From Rebecca billardiae RCC1528 (taxonomy: Eukaryota > Haptophyta): a DNA stretch of 64,000 bases. The notes beneath the pieces are model-generated. The model was not told the origin of the DNA. It did not search any database and saw only the letters and a list, made by a program, of their open reading frames with translations. Below are positions 1 to 9,403 of the stretch, piece by piece. Numbering within the stretch: position 1 is the first letter of the stretch; each line of letters opens with the position of its first letter. Position numbers and translations under genes: made by a program. Location: contig OZ251247.1 of NCBI GenBank assembly GCA_965240325.2, forward strand, positions 682,001-746,000. Reading direction: 5' to 3'.

Positions 1-767
1 CGGGCTGTGCGTACAGCTGGGGCTACAACAGGGACGGCCAGCTCGGCCACGGCGACAGGAAGCACCGGTGGGAGCCGACGCGCATCGAGGCGCTCGACGG
101 CGTGCGCGTGGGCGGCGTTGCAACTGGGGATGGACACACGCTACTGCTCTCGGCGCAAGGCGCGGTCTACTCGTGCGGCTGGGGCTACAAGGGCCGTCTC
201 GGCCACGGCGACGAGCAGGAGCAGCACACGCCGAGGCGCATCGAGGCGCTCGCGGGCGTGCGCGCCGTGCACGTGAGCGCGGGCGAAGCGCACAGCCTGG
301 TGGTGGACGCGGAGGGCGGCGTGTGCTCGTTCGGCTTTGGCCGCAACGGCGAGCTTGGGCACGGCGACGACCTTGACCAGGAGATGCCCACGCCCATCGA
401 GGCGCTGGCGGGTGTGCGCGCCGTGCGCGCGTGTGCAGGCCATTGCAGCAGCGCGGTGCTGGGCGCGGACGGCAGCGTGCACACGTTCGGCGACAACAGT
501 ACTGGGCAGCTCGGCCGGACATCGTCCCACCCGGTGGTCAACGCGCAGCCCGCGCGGCTGCACGCCCTCTCACACGCGTGCGTGCTGGGGTGCTCGCTCA
601 GCAACTCCCACGCGCTGTACGCCACAGCGGACGGCGGTGCGTACGCGTGTGGGCGGAAGGTGGCCGCGCTCGGCCTCGGCGTGAACGACCTGGTCGACCC
701 GCAAGCAAAGCAGCGGACGCCGCAGCGCGTGGCGCAGCTGCCGCCCCTTGCAGGCACGCTCCGCTGA
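1..767 (+). CDS. F-box/RCC1-repeat protein, C-terminal part (5' end outside window)
   Basis: The frame is open from base 3 and stops at 765-767, giving the last 254 residues of an RCC1-repeat protein. Successive blades carry the signatures AYSWGYNRDGQLGHGD, VYSCGWGYKGRLGHGD and SFGFGRNGELGHGD, followed by HTFGDNSTGQLGR and the family tail QRVAQLPPLAGTLR. RCC1 repeats fold as a beta-propeller; in this family the propeller is preceded by an F-box, so by analogy it would be a substrate receptor of an SCF-type ubiquitin ligase (inference). The F-box itself is cut off by the window edge. The next copies at 1044, 6151 and 7922 are its closest relatives and share its 3' flank. There is no intron in the visible part. 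Confidence 0.9.
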   Translation, partial: GCAYSWGYNRDGQLGHGDRKHRWEPTRIEALDGVRVGGVATGDGHTLLLSAQGAVYSCGWGYKGRLGHGDEQEQHTPRRIEALAGVRAVHVSAGEAHSLVVDAEGGVCSFGFGRNGELGHGDDLDQEMPTPIEALAGVRAVRACAGHCSSAVLGADGSVHTFGDNSTGQLGRTSSHPVVNAQPARLHALSHACVLGCSLSNSHALYATADGGAYACGRKVAALGLGVNDLVDPQAKQRTPQRVAQLPPLAGTLR

Positions 768-1043
768 GCACGCGTACGCGGGTGCAGCAGGATGCACACC
801 GCCATGATGAGCAGCCTGAGCCCCCTGAGTGCAGTGCCACACACTCCCCTAGCTGCTGCTTCTCTCCAACCCCCTGCTCAGCACTACAGTACGTAAGCTA
901 CAGTCTTCCGGTCGTAGTACAGTAGGCGTAAGTACGTACACTACGGTGGTACCGCGGGTATCCTTAGGTCGAGCAGTGCGCACGCTTACTCAATGATGTG
1001 CGACCAACCGCCAGCGCGCAGCACCCTCCGGCTCGGAGCGGAG
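768..1043 (+). repeat. Shared flanking module between tandem F-box/RCC1 copies
   Basis: The 3' flank of the first gene (a block containing GCACACCGCCATGATGAGCA and GTGCAGTGCCACAC) recurs after the gene fragment at 5313-5392 and after 7635. The adjoining 5' block (CAGTCTTCCGGTCGTAGTAC, then GATGTGCGACCAACCGCC just before the start codon) recurs at about 5990-6150 and 7876-7921. The repeated unit is therefore gene plus flanks, as expected of tandem duplication, and this spacer must hold the 3' UTR of one copy and the promoter of the next. No clear TATA element is seen. Confidence 0.7.
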
Positions 1044-2398
1044 ATGGCACCAGCAGCATCGGCGACGACGCGCACGCGTGCCGCGGCGCCCCCGGGTGTG
1101 CGGCGGCTGACCGACCTGCCGCCCGAGCTCGTCTCGCGCATCCTCTCTCATCTGGATTGCGCGTGTGACCTCGCCGCCGCCAACGCCGCCTCGCGCCTCT
1201 TTCGCGGCGCGCCGCTCGAGCACGCGCTGCGCGAGCGGGCGCGCACGCGCGGCCACGCCCGCGCTGCCTGAGACGCTGCCCGCGGGCGCGCGCACGTGGA
1301 CGGAGGAGCTGCTCGCCCGTGAACGCGTGTACGAGCTTGCATGCGAGCACGGGCAGGTCGTGGTCGCTGCTGGCACCGATGATCACCCGTTCAGCGCGTT
1401 TGTGGACGCGGACGGCGGCGTGCACACCTGTGGCGAGCCGCCGGGCCAAGTCGAACTCTCACGGCGGGAACGCAAGGCCTTGGCCGGGGGAGTATTCGCT
1501 TTAATGCGACACGCAGCCTGCTCGCCGCATCCGACGCGCGTGGCCTCGCTCAGCGCAGTGCGCGTGCGTTCTGTGGCCGCTGGCTGGGCCCACCTGCTCG
1601 CGCTGAGCGAGGCTGGCGCCGTGTACGCGCGCGGCCACAACGACTACGGCCAGCTGGGGCTGGGTCACCAGGCGGAGGACGCGCATGCGTTCGTGCCACT
1701 GCCTGCGCTGGACGCCGCGCTCGTTGTGGGCATTGCCGCTGGCCCCCTTCACAGCCACGCGCTCACCGCCGCTGGGTGTGCATACAGCTGGGGCAACAAC
1801 TACTGCGGCCAGCTCGGCCACGGCGACAAGGACCGGTGGGAGCCGACGCGCATCGAGGCGCTGCGCGGCGTGCGCGTGGGTGGGATCGCAGCAGGGGTAG
1901 CCCACACGTTGCTTCTCTCGACCAGCGGCGCCGTCTACTCGTGCGGCCGCGGCCAGCACGGCCAGCTCGGCCACGGCGACCAGCAGCAGCGGTATGCGCT
2001 GAGGTGCATTGAGGTGCTGGATGGTGTGTGCGCCGTGCACGTGAGCGCGGGCGGTGCGCACAGCCTGGTGGTGGACGCGGAGGGCGGCGTGTGCTCGTTT
2101 GGCGTTGGGCCTCGCGGCCAGCTCGGGCACGGTGACCATGCCACCCAGCTGGTGCCCAAGCGCATTGCTGCCCTCGCAGGCGTGCGCGCAGTGCGTGCCA
2201 GCCGTGGCCCTGTCTGCAGCGCGGTGCTGGGCGCGGACGGCAGCGTGCACGTGTTCGGGGAGAACCGCGACGGCCAGCTCGTCCGGGCGCCTTTAACCAA
2301 CGCGCAGCCCGCGTGGCTGGACGCTCTGACGCATGGGTGTGTGACGGACTGCTCGCTCAGCAGCTGCCACGCGCTGTACGCCACAGCGGACGGGGCAG
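1044..2398 (+). pseudogene. Broken F-box/RCC1 gene: early frameshift and lost 3' end
   Basis: It starts with MAPAASATTRTRAAAPPG, as in the copies at 6151 and 7922, and an F-box LTDLPPELVSRILSHL. At about 1262 the frame breaks: compared with paralogues reading CGCGCGCTG, this copy has CGCGCTG, a net loss of two bases, and the original frame stops at 1269-1271. The propeller continues in another frame to about 2398 (CALYATADGA region), where homology ends abruptly. The family tail is absent here and a matching tail appears at 5217-5312, beyond another complete gene. The shifted frame stays open to 2814 but only by reading through non-homologous DNA. A sequencing error could explain the frameshift but not the missing tail. 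Confidence 0.8.
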
Positions 2399-2705
2399 TG
2401 AGGAGAACACGTCCATGCGTCGGGATGCGGCCATCGAGCCACCTTTGCCCGCGCCCACCGTCGAGTTATCCGTTCCCAATGAGGGGTCTCGAGTGGTACC
2501 GCCCGGATCGGGCGGGCATTATTTTCGCCATCACTTTCGCCGAACGCGCCCAGCGTTCTCGCGAATCGGCGAATTCGGCGAATTGGCTGGCATTTGGCAA
2601 TTCGGCGAATCGCTTGTGCCATCCCTGGCCCTGTCTTGCCCTGTCCACCCCTGCCGGTTCCTCACCTCAACTCATCAGCCCTCCTCCTCTCTCGCGCTCG
2701 ACTCG

Positions 2706-4154
2706 ATGGCCACGGCACGGACGCACGCACCGCGCCCCGGGTTCGACGACCTGCCGTCAGAGGTGCTCGACCGCATCACGTCACTCCTGCGGCTGCGCGA
2801 TCTCGCCAGCCTGAACGCCACCGCGCGCGTCTTCCACGCCGCGCCGCCCGGCGGGCGCTCGGCGGTCGAGCGCGCGCTGCGCGAGCGTGCACGCGCGCGG
2901 GGGCACGAGCGCGCGCTGCCGGCGGCGCTGCCCTCGGGCGTGCGCACGTGGGCAGAGGAGCTGTTCCTGCGCGAGTGCCTTCACAAGCTCGCACGCGCGC
3001 ACGCATCCCCGGTCTCGGCAGGCGCTGAGTTCAGCGCGTTTGTGGACGCGGAGGGCGGGCTGCACACGTGCGGCGAGGAGAAGGCGGAGGACGAGGACAC
3101 CAGGCGACTGACGGGCGAGTATATTGCGCGAGCGGCAACCGGCCACCGCGATGCGCCGGCAGTGCGCGTGCCGACGCGCGTCACCTCCCTCAGCGCGGTG
3201 CGCGTAGCTGCGGTGGCCGCCGGCGAGCACCTGCTCGCGCTGAGCGAGGCCGGCGCCGTGTACGGCTGCGGCCACAACAGCAGGGGCCAGCTGGGGCTGG
3301 GGGACGCGGAGGAGCGGCGCGAGCTTGAGCCGATCGTGGCGCTCGCTGGCGTCGTGGTGGTGGGCATCGCCGCTGGCACCTACCACAGCCTCGCGCTCAG
3401 CGCCGTTGGGTGCGCGTACAGCTGGGGCTGGAACGGGGACGGCCAGCTCGGCCACGGCGACAAGGAGGACCGGTGGGAGCCGACGCGCATCGAGGCGCTG
3501 GACGGCGTGCGCGTGGGCGGCGTCGCCGCGGGCGCATTCCACACGCTACTGCTCTCGGCGCACGGCGCCGTCTACTCGTGCGGCCATGGCTACATGGGCC
3601 AGCTCGGCCACGGCGGTGAGGAGGATCAGCTCACGCCGAGGCGCATCGAGGCGCTCGCGGGCGTGCGCGCCGTGCACGTGAGCGCGGGCTATATGCACAG
3701 CCTGGTGGTGGACAGCAACGGGGTGGTGTACTCGTTTGGGCACGGCGCGGATGGCAGGCTGGGGCACGGAGACACGCACACGCAGCCCACACCGAGGCGG
3801 ATTGACACCATCGCGGGTGTGCGCGCCGTGCGCGCGTGCGCCGGCTCTGGCAGCAGCGCGGTGGTGGGCGCGGACGGCAGCGTGCACACGTTCGGGGACA
3901 ACGGGCACGGCCCGCTCGGGCGGCGCAGGAAAGCAGCTCCCAATACCCGCACACGACGGGGCGTCCTCGCCCAAGCTCGCGTGGTGCACTGTGCCATGGG
4001 CGATGCCCACTCGCTGTTTGTGAGTGCGGACGGCAGCGTGTACGCGTGCGGCAAGCGCTCGGCTGCGCTCGGCCTCGGCATGAGCTTGGCCGAGCGCTCG
4101 TCGATTGCCAAGCCCACGTGCGTCGAGACGGCGTGGCGGGCGCGCGTCTGCTGA
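2706..4154 (+). CDS. F-box/RCC1-repeat protein, divergent subfamily member
   Basis: This is a single-exon gene of 482 residues. The start MATARTHAPRPG was chosen because it directly precedes the F-box (FDDLPSEVLDRITSLL) and no homology extends upstream. About seven RCC1 blades follow, for example VYGCGHNSRGQLGLGD, AYSWGWNGDGQLGHGD, VYSCGHGYMGQLGHGG and VYSFGHGADGRLGHGD. The last residues, CVETAWRARVC, differ from the usual RVAQLPP-type tail. The gene lies between the body and the detached 3' tail of the broken copy at 1044, so it appears to sit inside that gene. Its product is probably a soluble SCF adaptor (inference). Confidence 0.85.
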   Translation: MATARTHAPRPGFDDLPSEVLDRITSLLRLRDLASLNATARVFHAAPPGGRSAVERALRERARARGHERALPAALPSGVRTWAEELFLRECLHKLARAHASPVSAGAEFSAFVDAEGGLHTCGEEKAEDEDTRRLTGEYIARAATGHRDAPAVRVPTRVTSLSAVRVAAVAAGEHLLALSEAGAVYGCGHNSRGQLGLGDAEERRELEPIVALAGVVVVGIAAGTYHSLALSAVGCAYSWGWNGDGQLGHGDKEDRWEPTRIEALDGVRVGGVAAGAFHTLLLSAHGAVYSCGHGYMGQLGHGGEEDQLTPRRIEALAGVRAVHVSAGYMHSLVVDSNGVVYSFGHGADGRLGHGDTHTQPTPRRIDTIAGVRAVRACAGSGSSAVVGADGSVHTFGDNGHGPLGRRRKAAPNTRTRRGVLAQARVVHCAMGDAHSLFVSADGSVYACGKRSAALGLGMSLAERSSIAKPTCVETAWRARVC

Positions 4155-4920
4155 CGCCGCCTGCCTCCGAGGGGCGAGGGCCGGCAGCCGGAGCCGCTGC
4201 GGGCCTGCCTGCAGCGGGGAGTGTGGGGGTGCGGGGGGAGGAGGGGAGGTGCCGCTGCACGCCGGGCGCACTGGGCGCGGCACGGGTGCGCACGGCACTG
4301 GCCGCGGAGGGGGCAACAGCGCGCGTCTCCGGGCGGTGAGGGCTGCGGCACTGCAGCCGCGCGTGCCGCCCTGGGCCCGGCCGGCGGGGGGCGGGGGGAA
4401 GGGGGGGGCGGGGGTCTAGCCGGCGCGACGGCACGTGCGCCGCGCGGCTGAGTCCTGCCTGCAGGCGCCGAGTCCGGACTGCCGAGTCCGATGCGCAGTG
4501 CGGCGTGTACGCGTGCACTCTGAGCAGCGCTGCCCGGCGGCCGTCGGAGTCGCGGCCGCAGTGCCGACTGCGTGCCGTGAGCAGCCGAGCTGGTGTCGGC
4601 CAGAGCCATCATCAGCCATGCACTATGCAGTCGTCATTCACATCTGATCCGGGTCGTCTCAGCAGTGGCGACTCAGGCGCGGCCGGTCTGCTCTGCCGCG
4701 GACGCCGTTCCCGTGTTACCAACGGTGTTCACGACCGGCCCGCCTGAGAGTGATCAATTGCGCCGGACACTGCTCACAAGTCGCAGACGAGCGCAGTAGC
4801 AGTGAATGAGTGATATGCGGCATCAATGCGCGTAGTCAGCCGGCGTCAGCAGGAACTGACAAGTGACAGTACCAACCTTGCTCAGTTGCTGATGCCAGTG
4901 GCCAGGAGCTGACGCACTCA

Positions 4921-4941
4921 GCCAAGGGTACTACCCTTGGC
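4921..4941. repeat. Perfect 10-bp hairpin
   Basis: GCCAAGGGTA and TACCCTTGGC are perfect inverted copies separated by a single C. It lies about 110 bp before a larger palindrome and has no T-run typical of a terminator. Confidence 0.7.
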
Positions 4942-5048
4942 TCAGGGTCGTTCTTCCGAGCCCCCCCACGCTTTTTCCCCAGCCCGAGCCCGAACATTGT
5001 TGTATGAGGACCTATTGCGAACGCGGGGGCGTGGAGGCCTCCCCATGA

Positions 5049-5119
5049 TGACGAAACTTGGCCGGGACCAAGTGTTGTTGGAAATCCAAACAACACTTGG
5101 TCCCGGCCAAATTTCGTCA
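5049..5119. repeat. Near-perfect 71-bp palindrome
   Basis: The left arm (TGACGAAACTTGGCCGGGAC and onward to GTTGGA) is matched by the reverse complement of the right arm to the end at 5119, with one substitution, one single-base indel and almost no loop. The arms are about 34 bp each. Such a structure is typical of a folded-back miniature element or a hairpin end of a DNA transposon. No coding sequence lies inside. Confidence 0.75.
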
Positions 5120-5216
5120 CATACTATCTCGTCCCGAAAGATCGCAGGACGGAAGCTTCTGTGACTTCCAACATCGGCCCACGAGAGGGTCGAGAGCATG
5201 CCGTGCGGCAGCGTTC

Positions 5217-5312
5217 GGCGGCCTAGGCGTGAGCGCTGACGCGGATGGGGCGCAGCCGACGCCGCTCCAGCGCGTGGCGCAGCTGCCGCCCCTTGCCGCC
5301 ACGCTTAGCTGA
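5217..5312 (+). pseudogene. Detached 3' end of an F-box/RCC1 gene
   Basis: An in-frame stretch reads GLGVSADADGAQPTPLQRVA, followed by QLPPLAATLS and a stop, which matches the end of the copy at 6151-7635 nearly exactly. It is followed by the same 3' flank (5313-5392). Upstream homology stops at about 5217 and there is no propeller. It is best read as the missing tail of the broken gene at 1044-2398, separated from it by about 2.8 kb carrying a whole other gene. An exon spliced across that interval is a less likely alternative, since about a dozen residues would still be missing. Confidence 0.75.
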
Positions 5313-5392
5313 GCACGAGAACGCTCTTGCAGCAGGATGCACACCGCCATGATGAGCAGCCTGAGTCCCCTGAGTGCAGTGCCACACACTCC

Positions 5393-5948
5393 GGAGCGTT
5401 GCGCCAGCTGGACAAACGCGAAGGGACCCACCGTCCAGGATCCTTGGACTTGTGGAGGGCCCCGGCGAGACCTGCACTCGGATCGGGGCCCTCTCCCGCT
5501 GTGCCGCTTGCGGCGCACGCCTGACCGGTGCGGCGGGCGACGTGTGCGCACGCCGTGCAGCTCGCGGCGCGTGCGCGTTGGCTAGATGGCACACGTCTCC
5601 CGACGCACAAGGCAAATGACCGCAGCTGGGATGCTCTTTCGCGCCGCAAGAATGCGTGCGAGGCCGGTTGCTGCGGCCGAGTGGCGTGGCCGTGCCGCCT
5701 GCACGCTGGGCGCCCATGGACGTGGCTTCGCCGCGCGCGCTGAGGCCGGCGAGCGTCGCGACCGACTTCCACGACGCGTGCGACGCGCCATCTGCCCGCT
5801 TCCTTGCCTGTGACGCACGTCTTCTGCGGGCAATGGCGACTCGCGCGCCCATGCGGTGGTGAAGCTGCCATCCACCCGGAACATTTCTTTTTGAAAAGCG
5901 CCGATCTGAAAAGACCGGAAGGCGTTTGTCCAGCTGGCGCAACGCCCC
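5393..5948. mobile_element. 556-bp non-autonomous element with 27-bp terminal inverted repeats
   Basis: The left end (5393-5419, GGAGCGTTGCGCCAGCTGGA then CAAACGC) is the inverted copy of the right end (5922-5948) with one mismatch. The element interrupts the shared 3'/5' flank module: the uninterrupted version at about 840-870 runs from CACACACTCC directly into the GCTTCTCTCC block. This gives an empty-site comparison in the same window. No convincing target duplication is visible and no transposase ORF is present, only short Arg-rich frames. The superfamily cannot be assigned from the ends alone. Confidence 0.8.
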
Positions 5949-6150
5949 TGACTGCTTCTCTCCAACCCTCTGCTCATCAGCACGTGAGCTACAGTCTTCC
6001 GGTCGTAGTACAGTAGTAGGCGTACTGTACATGTATCTACAGACTGGGTGGTACAGTATCCTACTATCCTTAGGTGGTGAGCAGTGCGCACGCTTGCTCA
6101 GTGATGATGTGCGACCAACCGCCAGCGCGCAAGCACCCTTCGGAGCGGAG

Positions 6151-7635
6151 ATGGCACCAGCAGCATCGGCGACGACGCGCACGCGTGCCGCGGCGCCCCG
6201 GGGGGCGCGGCGGCTGACCGACCTGCCGCCCGAGCTCGTCTCGCGCATCCTCTCCCATCTGGATTGCGCGTGTGACCTCGCCGCCGCCAACGCCGCCTCT
6301 CGCCTCTTCCGCGGCGCGCCGCTCGAGCACGCGCTGCGCGAGCGCGCGCGCGCGCGCGTGCACACGCGCGCGCTGCCCACGACGCTGCCCGTGGGCGCGC
6401 AAACGTGGACGGAGGAGCTACTCGCGCTTGAGCGCGTGCACGAGCTCGCATGCGTGCACGGCCAAGTTGTGGTCGCGGCTGGCTACGAGGCTCACCCGTT
6501 CAGCGCGTTTGTGGACGCGGACGGCGGCGTGCACACCTGTGGCGAGCCGCCGGGCCAAGTCGAACTCTCGCGGCGGGAGCGTAGCGCCTTGGCCGGGGGA
6601 GTACTCGCTTCAATGCGACACGCAGCCTGCTCGCCGCATCCGACGCGTGTGGCCTCACTCTCGGCCGTGCGCGTGCGTTCTGTGGCAGCTGGCTGTGACC
6701 ACCTGCTCGCGCTGAGCGAGGCTGGGACAGTGTACGCGTGCGGCAACAACGACTGGGGGCAGCTCGGGCTGGGCCACCGGGCGGAGGACGCAGCGGCATT
6801 TCTGCCACTGCCTGCGCTGGACGCCGAGCTCGTCGTGGCCATCGCCGCTGGCCTCGTTCACAGCCTCGCGCTCACCGCCGCAGGCTGCGCGTACAGCTGG
6901 GGCAACAACTTGGACGGCCAGCTCGGCCACGGCGACAAGAAGGACCGGTGGGAGCCGACGCGCATCGAGGCGCTGGACGGCGTGCGCGTGGGGGGCGTGT
7001 CTGCCGGATTCACCCACTCGCTGCTGCTCTCGACCAGTGGGGCCGTGTACTCGTGCGGCAGTGGCTACTACGGCCAGCTCGGCCACGGCAACAAGCAGCC
7101 TCAGCACACGCCGGGGCGCATCGAGGCGCTCACGGGCGTGCGCGCCGTGCACGTGAGCGCGGGCAATCAGCACAGCCTGGTGGTGGACGCGGAGGGCGGC
7201 GTGTGCTCGTTCGGCTTTGGGTATCGCGGCCAGCTTGGGCACGGCGACGACCTTGATCAGGCGCTGCCCACGCCCATCGAGGCGCTGGCGGGTGTGCGTG
7301 CCGTGCGCGCGTGTGCAGGCCATTGCAGCAGCGCGGTGCTGGGCGCGGACGGCAGCGTGCACACGTTCGGGGGCAACGACCATGGCCAGCTCGGCCGGAC
7401 GCCTTCTTTCAACGCGCAGCCCGCGCGGCTGCACGCCCTCTCACACGCGTGCGTGCTGGGGTGCTCGCTCAGCACATCCCACGCGCTGTACGCGACAGCG
7501 GACGGCGCTGCGTACGCGTGTGGGCGGAAGGTGGCCGCGCTCGGCCTCGGCGTGATGATCGACGCGGATGGGGCGCAGCCGACGCCGCTCCAGCGCGTGG
7601 CGCAGCTGCCGCCCCTTGCCGCCACGCTTAGCTGA
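6151..7635 (+). CDS. F-box/RCC1-repeat protein (tandem subfamily)
   Basis: This single-exon gene encodes 494 residues. The start MAPAASATTRTR is conserved with the copies at 1044 and 7922, and no other in-frame ATG lies close by. The F-box is LTDLPPELVSRILSHL at about residues 20-60. Blades include VYACGNNDWGQLGLGH, AYSWGNNLDGQLGHGD, VYSCGSGYYGQLGHGN, SFGFGYRGQLGHGD and HTFGGNDHGQLGR, ending QRVAQLPPLAATLS. Compared with 7922-9403 the frameworks are almost identical, and differences fall mainly at the same loop positions of each blade. The terminal-repeat element at 5393-5948 lies about 200 bp upstream, in its presumed promoter region. Confidence 0.92.
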   Translation: MAPAASATTRTRAAAPRGARRLTDLPPELVSRILSHLDCACDLAAANAASRLFRGAPLEHALRERARARVHTRALPTTLPVGAQTWTEELLALERVHELACVHGQVVVAAGYEAHPFSAFVDADGGVHTCGEPPGQVELSRRERSALAGGVLASMRHAACSPHPTRVASLSAVRVRSVAAGCDHLLALSEAGTVYACGNNDWGQLGLGHRAEDAAAFLPLPALDAELVVAIAAGLVHSLALTAAGCAYSWGNNLDGQLGHGDKKDRWEPTRIEALDGVRVGGVSAGFTHSLLLSTSGAVYSCGSGYYGQLGHGNKQPQHTPGRIEALTGVRAVHVSAGNQHSLVVDAEGGVCSFGFGYRGQLGHGDDLDQALPTPIEALAGVRAVRACAGHCSSAVLGADGSVHTFGGNDHGQLGRTPSFNAQPARLHALSHACVLGCSLSTSHALYATADGAAYACGRKVAALGLGVMIDADGAQPTPLQRVAQLPPLAATLS

Positions 7636-7921
7636 GCACGAGAACGCTCATGCAGCAGGCTGCACACCGCCATGATGAGCAGCCTGAGGCCCCTGAGTGC
7701 AGTGCCACACAAGCTCCCCTACCTCCAGCGCCGCCCAGCGCGCTGTCAGCGCAGCCGCCAGCGGCAGAGGTTGGTGGTGCTCTGACGGCATCACCAACAT
7801 ATTCGGAAAAGAAAATCCCCACCCGAAATTCCTGCGCCCAGTGGCTAGGTGGGATCGAGTAGAGCGCACGCTTAGCGATGTGCGACCAACCGCCAGCGCG
7901 CAAGCACCCTTCGGAGCGGAG

Positions 7922-9403
7922 ATGGCACCAGCAGCATCGGCGACGACAAGCACGCGTGCCACAGCGCCTCCGGGGGCGCGGCGGCTGACCGACCTGCCAC
8001 CCGAGCTCATCTCGCGCATCCTCGCCCATCTCGATCGGGCGCGTGACTTAGCCGCCGCCAACGCCGCCTCGCGCCTCTTCCGCGGCGCGCCGCTCGAGCA
8101 CGCGCTGCGCGAGCGCGCGCGCGCGCGCGGGCACGCTCGCGCGCTGCCCACGACGCTGCCCGCGGGCGCGCGCACGTGGACGGAGGAGCTGCTCGCCCGC
8201 GAGCGCGTGTACGAGCTTGCACGCGAGCACGGCCAGGTCGTGGTCGCGGCTGGCTTCGAGGCTCACCCGTTCAGCGCGTTTGTGGACGCGGACGGCGGCG
8301 TGCACACCTGTGGCGAGCCGCCGGGCCAAGTCGAACTCTCGCAGCGGGAGCGTAGTGCCTTGGCCGGGGGAGTATTCGCTTCAATGCGCCACGCAGCCTG
8401 CTCGCCGCATCCGACGCGCGTGACCTCACTCTCGGCGGTGCGCGTGCGTTCTGTGGCTGCTGGCTATGAGCACCTGCTCGCGCTGAGCGAGGCTGGCACA
8501 GTGTACGCGCGCGGCCACAACGACTACGGCCAGCTGGGGCTGGGTCACCAGGCGGATGACGCAGTGGTATTCCTGCCACTGCCTGCGCTGGACGCCGAGC
8601 TCGTCGTGGCCATCGCCGCTGACCGCGTTCACAGCCTCGCGCTCACCGCCGCTGGGTGCGCGTACAGCTGGGGCAACAACACCTACGGCCAGCTCGGCCA
8701 CGGCGACACGAAGGACCGGTGGGAGCCGACGCGCATCGAGGCGCTGGACGGCGTGCGCGTGGGCGGCGTTGCAGCCGGGGCTGGACACACGCTACTGCTC
8801 TCGGCCAGTGGGGCCGTGTACTCGTGCGGCTTTGGCAACTACGGCCGTCTCGGCCACGGCGACCAGCAGCAGCGGCACACGCCGAGGCGCATCGAGGCGC
8901 TCGCGGGCGTGCGCGCCGTGCACGTGAGCGCGGGCGATGCGCACAGCCTGGTGGCGGACGCGGCAGGCGGCGTGTGCTCATTCGGCAATGGGTATCAAGG
9001 CCAGCTTGGGCACGGCGACGAGCTTTCTCGGGCGATGCCCAAGCCCATCGAGGCGCTGGCGGGTGTGCGCGCTGTGCGCGCGTGTGCAGGCCATTGCAGC
9101 AGCGCGGTGCTGGGCGCGGACGGCAGCGTGCACACGTTCGGGGGCAACGACCATGGCCAGCTCGGCCGAGCGCCTTTTCTCTACCCGCAGCCCGCGCGGC
9201 TGCACGCCCTCTCGCATGCGCGCGTGCTTGGGTGCTCGTTCAGCAGCTGCCACGCGCTGTTTGTGACTGCTGACGGCGCTGCGTACGCGTGTGGGCGGCA
9301 GTCGGCAGCGCTCGGCCTGGGCGTGAGCGCTGACCCGGATCGGGCGAAGCCGACGCTGCAGCGCGTGGGGCAGCTGCCGCCCCTTGCAGGCACGCTCTGC
9401 TGA
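7922..9403 (+). CDS. F-box/RCC1-repeat protein (tandem subfamily)
   Basis: This single-exon gene encodes 493 residues, starting MAPAASATTSTR, with the F-box LTDLPPELISRILAHL. Blade signatures are VYARGHNDYGQLGLGH, AYSWGNNTYGQLGHGD, VYSCGFGNYGRLGHGD, SFGNGYQGQLGHGD and HTFGGNDHGQLGR, with the tail QRVGQLPPLAGTLC. It is the last member of the left tandem array, 286 bp after the preceding stop. That spacer keeps only part of the shared module, with an unrelated insert of about 130 bp (about 7725-7860). Confidence 0.92.
   Translation: MAPAASATTSTRATAPPGARRLTDLPPELISRILAHLDRARDLAAANAASRLFRGAPLEHALRERARARGHARALPTTLPAGARTWTEELLARERVYELAREHGQVVVAAGFEAHPFSAFVDADGGVHTCGEPPGQVELSQRERSALAGGVFASMRHAACSPHPTRVTSLSAVRVRSVAAGYEHLLALSEAGTVYARGHNDYGQLGLGHQADDAVVFLPLPALDAELVVAIAADRVHSLALTAAGCAYSWGNNTYGQLGHGDTKDRWEPTRIEALDGVRVGGVAAGAGHTLLLSASGAVYSCGFGNYGRLGHGDQQQRHTPRRIEALAGVRAVHVSAGDAHSLVADAAGGVCSFGNGYQGQLGHGDELSRAMPKPIEALAGVRAVRACAGHCSSAVLGADGSVHTFGGNDHGQLGRAPFLYPQPARLHALSHARVLGCSFSSCHALFVTADGAAYACGRQSAALGLGVSADPDRAKPTLQRVGQLPPLAGTLC

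Larger units (their letters stand above)
4155..5216. other. Non-coding spacer with two hairpins
   Basis: No homology to the gene family or other coding potential is seen here. The first 400 bases are G-rich, followed by a region with short GAGTCCGGACTG-like motifs near 4470-4490. Two strong palindromes occur towards the right end (4921-4941 and 5049-5119). The stretch ends where the detached family tail begins. Confidence 0.6.

Noticed and set aside
1165-2814. A continuous ORF covering the broken RCC1 gene and running into the next gene
   Set aside because: Its first 30 codons are the F-box region in a wrong frame, and its last 140 codons are non-homologous spacer and the next gene's 5' end out of frame.
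5223-6380. A 385-residue minus-strand ORF and many other long Arg/Ala-rich antisense ORFs
   Set aside because: High GC removes stop codons. These overlap well-supported genes or the terminal-repeat element and show no domain or motif.
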